Assembly: GCA_024231375.1 (NCBI GenBank)
Contig: JAAEQP010000381.1
Location: 1-6,693, forward strand
Direction: 5' to 3'
DNA: 6,693 nt
Source: a bacterium
GTDB taxonomy: Bacteria > Hydrogenedentota > Hydrogenedentia > Hydrogenedentiales > SLHB01
Shown here: in pieces, positions 1-5,910 of the stretch
Layout of the letters: every line of letters begins with the position of its first letter
Position numbering within the stretch: position 1 is the stretch's first letter
Notes under the pieces: model-generated
The model's database searches: none
What the model was told of the DNA's origin: nothing
The model's input: only the letters and a program-made list of their open reading frames with translations
Translations under genes and position numbers: made by a program

Positions 1-45
1 AGAGATCCCTCGACTTCGCTCGGGATGACGTAGAGGTGGGTCTCT
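1..45. repeat. Possible dispersed palindromic intergenic repeat (edge of window)
   Basis: The window opens with a short sequence that can fold in two ways. ATCCC (5-9) can pair with GGGAT (22-26). Alternatively AGAGA plus CCC (1-5, 7-9) can pair with GGG plus TCTCT (38-45), giving imperfect terminal inverted repeats around the core. The core (about 5-29) resembles a 'ccctcgacttcgctcggg'-type sequence that I recall as a multi-copy intergenic repeat in many environmental bacterial genomes. Only one copy is present here, so its repeat status is recalled and not shown. It lies downstream of the last gene and may begin before base 1. Confidence 0.4.
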
Positions 46-116
46 CGGTGGAACTGAGATCGCTTATCGCGTCCCACGCGCCAGGGCCAAGACCTTCTCA
101 ACAGCCCCTCTGCCTA

Positions 117-3100
117 CTATTTCCCATCCAGCGGCTTGCAGGCCGTAATCCCCGCCTTGCGAGCCCGGGCGAGGCCGAAAACAGTCTGTCGAGTCCCCTG
201 GGAGAACCCTTTCCCCCACCCCGTCAGCTCGCCGTCAAAGGCGCCCGCCATCATCTCTTCCCAGAAGGCCAGGTACTTCTCATCCCCGGTCGCTTCGTAC
301 GCATAGCCAATGATATCGGAATTCATGAGACACTCATGGCCACGGTGCCCCTGGCCCACGTGTTTCGGCGAGTTGGTGATGTACTTGAACCCGTTGCCCG
401 GTTCCCACGACTCGTTCATGAGCCAATCGGCTGTGTTGACAAGCATCCGGTTCACGTCAGGACGATCCTGCGGCTCCACATCCAGGTACCGCAGCAAGCC
501 GAACGTCAGAATGCCCGTGGCAAACGCCTTGCCCCCTACCACAGGCACTCCCAACGTCTCGTTGATCGGTGGAACATGAGGCCATCCCCCATGCTCGGGA
601 TCGTGGCGTTCGAGGCAGCGCTGCACCATGATACGCGCCGCGTTGAGAAAGTAGGGGTTCCCCGTGAACATATACGCGCCCGTGGCGTTGATGACGGGCC
701 ACCCGCCACCGCGTTCGATCTCGAAGTCGAAGGTTGGGGTAAGAAACTCGGCTTGGCGTGTACACACACGTTCCGCCGTTTCCAGGAGGAACGTGTCGCC
801 CGTCAGCAGTCCGTAGAGCCACACGCCGTCCTCGAAGATGTGGCCCTGCGGGTCCATGCCGCCGAGAAACGTGCCGATGTAACTGGCCACGTACTGCATC
901 CCGCCTTCATCGAAGGCCAGCGCCTCGGGCGTTCGCCGTGTCCCCACGTGGTTATAGGAATGCTCCCATACGACGCCGGGCAGATTCTCCGTCCACTCGC
1001 CTCGAATGGTGTCCACTGTGGCATAGTGGCGGGCCATCTCAAGGCCGCGTTCGTAACAGCGTCGGTCGCCGGTCCGCATCCATTGCATGCCCAGACACCA
1101 GGCAAGGTCATATTCGTTGTTGCCCGCGTTGCGTCCCCGCTCGCCATACCAGTCGCCGAAGTTCATCCAGCCGTACATGCGATTAGACTCACGCGCCTGG
1201 GTCAGACACTCGAACCCACCGTCGAAGAAGGATTCGTAGGAGTCCCAGACGCCCGGCGCCTTCGCGAAGAGCGCTTTGCCCAGAACGCCAGTGGAGCACA
1301 GATACTCGGGAGACGCCTGGGGCAACAACGGCTTGTCGAACCACGCGGCTCGACGCGTCACCGCTTTCTCGTCCCTATCGCACCACAGGTAGAACTCGTG
1401 CTGTATGCTCTGGCCGGCGCGCATGAGATAGCACCCGTCCTCGAACCAGGGATACAGGCGACTGAACCAGCCATCGGAGTTTGTGGCGGTGTACGCATCC
1501 GGCTCCAGAGGAGGAAGCAGATCCACCCGTATGCCCTGCGCGTCCATTTCCAATGCACTTGGGTAGGTTTGCCAGAAGTCGCGTACCAGGAGGGAGACCA
1601 CCCCTTCGCCCTGGCTTGCCGTTACCAGCCCCAAGGCGCGTTCGCCTTCCGTCACGCTCGTTCCGCAGGACTGAGAGTAGTGGTTGTCCGTGTCTTGGAG
1701 GAGGCGGAACGGCTGCCCGTCTGGCATGGTTGCGAGTGCCTCGCCCTGAAATCCTGAACGCCGGTCCGACACCTCGGTCAAGGGAACCTGTACCGACACG
1801 CGCCGGACTCGCCGAAACAGGGGCTCTTGCTCGTCGTTCCACAAGGTCACATTGACTGCCATTCCCGGCGTGCCTTTCCAGAACGTGAGCCGCACGAGAT
1901 AGCGCCACCCCTGCCCGCCGCCGGGACCTTGCATTGCGCCTGCGCATCGAACCACCGCGCGGACGGGACCGTTCTCTTCGACTTCAACCGTGTCCGGCGC
2001 GCCGCAGGTTAGGACCTGCCCCTCCCCCATTTCCAGCACCAGTCCCGAGACATCGGAACCGGCCATCGCTTCCGACGAGTGAATCATGCCGTCGCCGTTT
2101 CGGTCGAACCCCACGCGCCCGAAGAAGGCGACTCCTCTCTTCGCGATGTCGAAACTTGCCACGGCTGTGGTCAGCCGCCACTCCTCGGGCGATTCGGACA
2201 CGTCGAGAATCGATTCGGCTTCGAGAATGGACACGGCTCCGCTGGGCTTGGCGGCGAGATGGTAGATGGCTCTTCCCTCAACGTCTGAATCGGCAAGAAA
2301 ACTGAGGGTCGCCCACTTGACACTCCCGTCGTCCCACAGCGACGTGGCTTCCGCCTGAAGCCCCACCCCAACGCGCTCCGGATCCGCAAGCGACAGGTCC
2401 CCCACATCCGCGAGCATCCCCCGCCCGAATGGAAGGCCGACCGTCGCGGGCCACGCTTCGCGAGGAAGGCCCGTGGGTTCCGGCATGGTCAGATTGATCG
2501 TCTGTTCCGTCGTGGCTACAGGTCGACTTGGGGCAGCCCGGAAGGTGAACGGATCCGACGCGAGTTCATCGCCCTGCCACTGGGTCACGATTCGAGCATG
2601 GTAGGTGGCCTCGCGGTCCAGCCCGCGCAGCCGAATGCGGTGGTTCTTGCCCTCGGCGTCCGATAAGGCTTCGTGGCGGTCCGAGTCGGTGGTCCAGAAC
2701 TCGATTCGTCCCGTCTCAACAATGCCGGTCGTGGTCCAGCAGACGTCCACGTCGCCCGGCTTGGTCGACCATGTCTCGATGAATTCGAAGGTCGGCGTGG
2801 GCGGCAGGATGGGCTTCCTAGCAAAGACCAGGTCGTAGATCCGGTAGCATCCCACCGGCGCCATGCAGGTGAAGTCGAGGGCATCGCCTTGCTTCACGGT
2901 CAGAGGCGTGGCGAAACTGTAGAGGGCCTTGCCGTTGTCGTCGGCGCCGACGATGGTCCCGAGATCGCGTCCGTTCAACGTTACCTTGAGATGCTCGATG
3001 CCGTCCGGGTCGTCGGTGAGAATCACGCCCAGGTAGAACGTGCCCACGTGGTCGAACACGTATCGGAACCGGTCGCCCGTGTCGAGTCCGCGTACCCGGT

Positions 3101-3290
3101 TCCCCTCGCTGATGAAACCGTCCCAGTCCGTCGTCTCGACCGCGGGCACGATGAATCCCTCGCCTTCAGCCGCAAGCCAGTCCGGCATTCCGTTCCAAAG
3201 CGCGAACCGTTCCACTTCCTGGGCGCGGGCCGCCCCATGCGATGCCGCAACTGCCAACGCTGACACAAGGACGATCCGAAGTCCGTGCAT
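117..3290 (-). CDS. Secreted PcRGLX/YetA-like exo-rhamnogalacturonan lyase family protein with extra N-terminal beta domains
   Basis: Predicted exported polysaccharide-degrading enzyme of 1,057 residues. Residues 1-23 form a Sec signal peptide with an A-R-A cleavage site. Residues about 25-160 look like a beta-sandwich, possibly carbohydrate-binding, and about 165-252 look like a fibronectin type III domain. From about 263 the family pattern begins: an N-terminal RIFT-barrel-like segment (VGLPFGRGML, then SLWDDGSVKWATLSF at 317-331), a central beta domain to about 640, and a helical C-terminal toroid (about 660-1045) with NFGDWYGERG, GNNEYDLAW and repeated helix-TGD/TGN-helix units. Known members include fungal PcRGLX (family PL26), which releases unsaturated galacturonosyl-rhamnose from rhamnogalacturonan I; substrate here is inferred. 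Residues 396-407 (DRNGDGMIHSSE) match an EF-hand calcium loop. The frame opens at a GTG at 3317, but the ATG at 3290 is preferred because it starts the signal peptide and has a GGGAGG nine bases upstream. It ends with TAG. About 200 residues longer than typical YetA-type proteins because of the N-terminal domains. Catalytic residues not assigned. Confidence 0.85.
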   Translation of the reverse strand: MHGLRIVLVSALAVAASHGAARAQEVERFALWNGMPDWLAAEGEGFIVPAVETTDWDGFISEGNRVRGLDTGDRFRYVFDHVGTFYLGVILTDDPDGIEHLKVTLNGRDLGTIVGADDNGKALYSFATPLTVKQGDALDFTCMAPVGCYRIYDLVFARKPILPPTPTFEFIETWSTKPGDVDVCWTTTGIVETGRIEFWTTDSDRHEALSDAEGKNHRIRLRGLDREATYHARIVTQWQGDELASDPFTFRAAPSRPVATTEQTINLTMPEPTGLPREAWPATVGLPFGRGMLADVGDLSLADPERVGVGLQAEATSLWDDGSVKWATLSFLADSDVEGRAIYHLAAKPSGAVSILEAESILDVSESPEEWRLTTAVASFDIAKRGVAFFGRVGFDRNGDGMIHSSEAMAGSDVSGLVLEMGEGQVLTCGAPDTVEVEENGPVRAVVRCAGAMQGPGGGQGWRYLVRLTFWKGTPGMAVNVTLWNDEQEPLFRRVRRVSVQVPLTEVSDRRSGFQGEALATMPDGQPFRLLQDTDNHYSQSCGTSVTEGERALGLVTASQGEGVVSLLVRDFWQTYPSALEMDAQGIRVDLLPPLEPDAYTATNSDGWFSRLYPWFEDGCYLMRAGQSIQHEFYLWCDRDEKAVTRRAAWFDKPLLPQASPEYLCSTGVLGKALFAKAPGVWDSYESFFDGGFECLTQARESNRMYGWMNFGDWYGERGRNAGNNEYDLAWCLGMQWMRTGDRRCYERGLEMARHYATVDTIRGEWTENLPGVVWEHSYNHVGTRRTPEALAFDEGGMQYVASYIGTFLGGMDPQGHIFEDGVWLYGLLTGDTFLLETAERVCTRQAEFLTPTFDFEIERGGGWPVINATGAYMFTGNPYFLNAARIMVQRCLERHDPEHGGWPHVPPINETLGVPVVGGKAFATGILTFGLLRYLDVEPQDRPDVNRMLVNTADWLMNESWEPGNGFKYITNSPKHVGQGHRGHECLMNSDIIGYAYEATGDEKYLAFWEEMMAGAFDGELTGWGKGFSQGTRQTVFGLARARKAGITACKPLDGK

Positions 3291-3299
3291 TCCTCCGCG

Positions 3300-3305
3300 C
3301 CTCCC
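3300..3305 (-). promoter_or_regulatory. Ribosome binding site deciding the lyase start
   Basis: On the minus strand GGGAGG lies nine bases before the ATG at 3290-3288, near-ideal spacing. A second GGAGGA (3291-3296) touches the ATG and is too close to serve it. The site falls inside the extra nine codons of the longer GTG-started version, which argues that the shorter ATG form is the real protein. Confidence 0.7.
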
Positions 3306-3317
3306 TTCCTGTTCCAC

Positions 3318-3345
3318 GTGGGATACCGGCGGAACCGGGCCCCAC
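3318..3345 (-). other. Nested inverted repeat between the unassigned secreted-protein gene and the lyase gene
   Basis: Within the 60-base gap, GTGGG (3318-3322) pairs with CCCAC (3341-3345). Inside them CCGG (3326-3329) pairs with CCGG (3335-3338) around a five-base loop. The RNA read from the minus strand would carry a nine-pair interrupted GC-rich hairpin ending 27 bases before the lyase Shine-Dalgarno core begins to be followed by the ATG region. No run of U follows, so it is not a standard intrinsic terminator. A CCACGTGG perfect palindrome (3314-3321) overlaps its edge and offers a competing pairing. It could attenuate read-through, protect an mRNA end, or mean nothing. Confidence 0.35.
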
Positions 3346-3350
3346 TTCGT

Positions 3351-4490
3351 TCATTGCTCGAGGGCGAAGGTCATGTCGCCGTTGACGGCGCGCACCAGAC
3401 GCAAGCGCGATCCGTCGAGATCCAGGGCCGTCAACGCGCTCGCCAAGTCCTTCAACTCGCCTGCGTACTTCGCTCGCAGCCGGACGCCCGATGCCGAACG
3501 GTCGAGTTCCTCAATGTCTTCAGCCCCCAGGGAATCGGTGAGACAGGCGTGGATGGCCGCCATCCGCTCACAGATGCCTTTCCCCTCGAACACCAGCAGC
3601 AGCCCGTCCGGCCGCTTCCCCGTCATGGCCAGCACAGTCTCGGTGAACAGCATGCCCTCCGCTTTGGCGCACGCGTCCCGGATGGCTTGGGTCACCCCCA
3701 TGATTGGCTCGACGCTCTTCACCGTGGCTTTGAACGTCCGCTCAGCTGTCTTCATGCCGTTGCAGACGCCCAAGATGCGGATCGAAACCTGGGCCGACCG
3801 GGGCTTCAGGAGACCCGCCGCGGTCGCGTCCGGTTCGACGACCGTGGCCTTGGCGAGGACCACCACATCGGCGTTGGCCCCGGCGGCCAACTGAATCGCC
3901 GCGCCTGGCTCGGTCGACAGAGCCCGTGTTGCTCGGGAGGAATCCGGGCACGCCTTGGACACGTCAACCACGTCGAACCGGTAGTTGCGGAGCATCCGTT
4001 CGAGATCGCTCTGTGTGGGACTCGTGGGCGAGAAGGAAAACGGATCCTCGCGCTTAACTCGTTCTCCCAGCATGACTAACACGCGAGGACGGCTCGGGAG
4101 GCCGGGCAGCAGAGCCTGCGCCGCGGCATGTCTGAGCTTGGGCTGCTTGACACGCGCCTCGATCTCGACTTCGGTACGGTCGCCCTCGGGGGCCACCTCC
4201 AAATGCACCAACCTGGACATCTGAACGAAGTCGCGTGGGCGTTCCAGGATGTGCGCGAATCGGGACAGATCCGCGTGTCCGACGATGGCCTCCAACTCTT
4301 CCACGAGTAGCGCGAGTTCGGCGTTTCGGGTAGCCTGCTCGCGGGAGGCTTTGGTGTCGCCTGCGGCCTCTCCGGCGGCACGCGAGAGACCAGGGGGCGA
4401 ATCTTGAGCGCCAGCGGCCAGACAGACGAATAGCGCAAGGCTGGCCAACAGGCAGGATATTCGACGGCGGTTAGTCGCGACCACGGGCAA
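3351..4490 (-). CDS. Secreted protein of unknown function, possibly FlgT/LPP20-like
   Basis: I do not recognise this 379-residue protein with certainty. It has an N-terminal signal peptide: NRRR (7-10), a hydrophobic stretch (11-25) and an A-G-A cleavage site near residue 28. The cysteine at 23 does not sit in a good lipobox, so a soluble periplasmic or secreted protein is more likely than a lipoprotein. Residues about 50-130 are a mixed alpha/beta segment. Residues 135-290 start with RPRVLVMLGE, contain FDVVDVS (172-178) and ADVVVLAKATVV (207-218), and end in helix-rich sequence. This order loosely recalls FlgT middle-domain and LPP20/CsgG-type periplasmic proteins. Residues 295-378 form a compact alpha/beta tail with GVRLRAKYAGELKDLASAL (335-353). 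No catalytic motif is visible. No ATG is available before residue 91, so the start must be TTG (4490) or GTG (4484). Neither has a clear Shine-Dalgarno, and both lie within the end of the upstream protease gene, which suggests translation by coupling or re-initiation. Confidence 0.75.
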   Translation of the reverse strand: MPVVATNRRRISCLLASLALFVCLAAGAQDSPPGLSRAAGEAAGDTKASREQATRNAELALLVEELEAIVGHADLSRFAHILERPRDFVQMSRLVHLEVAPEGDRTEVEIEARVKQPKLRHAAAQALLPGLPSRPRVLVMLGERVKREDPFSFSPTSPTQSDLERMLRNYRFDVVDVSKACPDSSRATRALSTEPGAAIQLAAGANADVVVLAKATVVEPDATAAGLLKPRSAQVSIRILGVCNGMKTAERTFKATVKSVEPIMGVTQAIRDACAKAEGMLFTETVLAMTGKRPDGLLLVFEGKGICERMAAIHACLTDSLGAEDIEELDRSASGVRLRAKYAGELKDLASALTALDLDGSRLRLVRAVNGDMTFALEQ

Positions 4491-5199
4491 GTATAATCAT
4501 CCGAAGGAGTTGTGCTGCAGCCATGGCTGCGGCGGCTACGTACGTCATGGCCGCGGCGGACAGGACCTTGCGCGCACCGGCCATCTCGTCCTCGTCGAGG
4601 TACCCGCCGGTGTTGAGGGCTTTCAAGGCCCTTCGACTGGCGTTGAACTCCACCGGAAGGGTAATGAGTGTGAACGCCACAGCGAAGGTGAACACGGCGA
4701 TGCCGATGTTCATCAGCATGGGGGTCCGAACCAACATGCCGATGAAGAACAGCGGGAACGCCAACGTGGAACCGATGCTACTGACGGGGTAGATGGCGCT
4801 ACGCCAGGATAGCGGCGAATAGGCCCGTGCGTGCTGGATGGCGTGTCCCACTTCGTGGGCCGCAATGCCGAGTGCCGCAATGCTCTGCCCGTGGTACACG
4901 CCCTGCGACAGCCGCAAGGTACGGCTCCGAGGGTCGTAGTGGTCGGTCATCTCACCGCCGATTGCTTCAAGCGAGCAGGCGGATCCGCTCGGGTAGGTGT
5001 CCGGGTCGGCGACCAGGGCCACATCGGCGTCGCGCAGGATGCGGGCGGCCACCTCAGCCCCTGTAAGTCCTTGCCTTGTGCCGATTTTTGCGTACTTGGC
5101 GTAGGAACGCTTCACCTTGAACTGCGCCCATAGGGCGAACAGCAGCGCCGGGATGCACAGCAGCAAGAACGTCGAGTCCAGCATCATCAACATACGCAT
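4471..5199 (-). CDS. yugP: YugP-family neutral zinc metallopeptidase, membrane-embedded
   Basis: A 242-residue integral membrane protein of the YugP / Zn_peptidase_2 family. The zinc-binding HEVGH is at 115-119 within AAHEVGHAIQHA. The conserved TLPVEFNASRRA (180-191) likely supplies the third zinc ligand, Glu184. Other family signatures are TDHYDPRSRTLRLSQGVY (85-102) and the late AAAMTYVAAA (216-225). Hydrophobic segments lie at about 9-27, 142-158, 163-182 and 214-236. The physiological substrate of this family is poorly known; it is presumed to cleave membrane or envelope proteins. Residues about 62-82 (with PDTYPSGSACS) look longer than the matching loop I recall in relatives. The ATG at 5199 is preceded by an AG-rich stretch (AGAGGG, 5213-5218) at a rather long 13-base spacing. 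ATGs also occur at codons 3, 5 and 6, so the exact start is uncertain by a few residues. It follows the bactofilin gene by 30 bases and its last 20 bases overlap the next gene. Confidence 0.93.
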   Translation of the reverse strand: MRMLMMLDSTFLLLCIPALLFALWAQFKVKRSYAKYAKIGTRQGLTGAEVAARILRDADVALVADPDTYPSGSACSLEAIGGEMTDHYDPRSRTLRLSQGVYHGQSIAALGIAAHEVGHAIQHARAYSPLSWRSAIYPVSSIGSTLAFPLFFIGMLVRTPMLMNIGIAVFTFAVAFTLITLPVEFNASRRALKALNTGGYLDEDEMAGARKVLSAAAMTYVAAAAMAAAQLLRMIILARGRD

Positions 5200-5229
5200 G
5201 AATCGTCAGCTTCCCTCTCTGTCAGTCGT

Positions 5230-5910
5230 CTACTTCTCGCGTTGCGCGGGCGGCCGCATCTGGCACCGGCCGTTGAACATGGCGCCCTCTTCCACGACAA
5301 TCTTCCGGGTGCGGATATCGCCCGACACCTTGGCGGTCGTCACAAGCCGCAGACTTCCGCCAGCCGTCACGTTTCCAAACACTTGTCCCGCGATTACCAT
5401 TCGCTTGCCGGCCAACACGTCGGCATTGAGTCGTCCGGACTCGCCCAGTTCGAGTTCCTGTGAGCACTCCATCTTGCCCTCGACAAGCCCTTCGATCCGG
5501 CACGACGTGGCCCGGACGTTGCCCGTGATCAGGGCACTGGGACCCAGGAAGAGCAGTCCGTCGACATTCACGTCACCCTCGATGCGTCCAGAGATCTCGG
5601 TCTCGGACCCGCTGGTCATGGACCCGCTGATGATGACGCCTTCGGGGATGATCATGCGGCGCGGTTTGACGTTCTTGGCGCGACGTATGGCCAGGTCGTC
5701 GGCCGTGACGCGCGGATCGCCCTTGCCCTCTTCGGCCGGGGCTCTCGTGCGTTCACCACTGCCCCGGCTGCTCTGCAGGACGTTCTGGAACGTCTGATTC
5801 ATGCGACCGAAGAGCGAGCCGCCTTCCTTGGACGCCTCGGCCAACTCCTGGTAGGTGTCCCCCGCCCCTTTGGAGGGCGCATCCTGCTTCTTGGACCGTT
5901 CGTCTGCCAT
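5230..5910 (-). CDS. Bactofilin (polymer-forming cytoskeletal protein)
   Basis: A 226-residue bactofilin (DUF583 family). The core at about 87-213 is a right-handed beta-helix, visible as short repeating G-x-I/V turns: IIPEGVIISGSM, EISGRIEGDVNVDG, GNVRATSCRIEGLVEG, GQVFGNVTAGG, KVSGDIRTRKIVVEEGA. It ends in the typical GAMFNGRCQM (209-218). Bactofilins self-assemble without nucleotide into filaments or membrane-bound patches that recruit cell-wall enzymes or chromosome-segregation proteins. Residues 1-85 are charged, low-complexity and probably disordered; such tails often mediate membrane or partner binding. The C-terminal tail after the core is short (PPAQREK). The ATG follows the stop of the upstream ATPase gene with no intervening base (TAA-ATG) and only a weak upstream GGGA, so it is probably translationally coupled to that gene. 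Neighbouring genes support a scaffold role in an envelope or positioning module. Confidence 0.95.
   Translation of the reverse strand: MADERSKKQDAPSKGAGDTYQELAEASKEGGSLFGRMNQTFQNVLQSSRGSGERTRAPAEEGKGDPRVTADDLAIRRAKNVKPRRMIIPEGVIISGSMTSGSETEISGRIEGDVNVDGLLFLGPSALITGNVRATSCRIEGLVEGKMECSQELELGESGRLNADVLAGKRMVIAGQVFGNVTAGGSLRLVTTAKVSGDIRTRKIVVEEGAMFNGRCQMRPPAQREK

Noticed and set aside
68..80. CGCGT-CCC-ACGCG hairpin downstream of the lyase stop as a terminator
   Set aside because: The stem is only five pairs and is not followed by a T-rich stretch in the direction of transcription, so it does not meet the pattern of an intrinsic terminator.
36..1757. Long plus-strand open frame of 573 codons
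   Set aside because: It lies wholly antisense to the lyase's C-terminal domain, whose frame has clear family motifs. Its translation is rich in Arg, His, Val and Pro with no recognisable domain, as expected of a shadow frame in GC-rich DNA.
3291..3317. GTG start at 3317 for the lyase
   Set aside because: It adds nine charged, Gly/Arg-rich residues in front of a good signal peptide and overlaps the GGGAGG that best serves the ATG at 3290.
3040..4079. Plus-strand open frames of 284 and 264 codons
   Set aside because: They overlap the antisense side of two genes with signal peptides and coherent minus-strand coding, and cross the gap between them. They show low-complexity Ser/Arg-rich or His/Arg-rich sequence and no known motif.
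4420..4424. Lipoprotein reading of the 379-residue protein using Cys23
   Set aside because: The residues before the cysteine (L-F-V) do not match a lipobox, whereas A-G-A at 26-28 is a good signal peptidase I site.
5117..5797. Plus-strand open frame of 226 codons opposite the bactofilin
   Set aside because: The minus strand carries an unmistakable bactofilin beta-helix. The opposite frame is Ser/Pro/Arg-rich shadow sequence.
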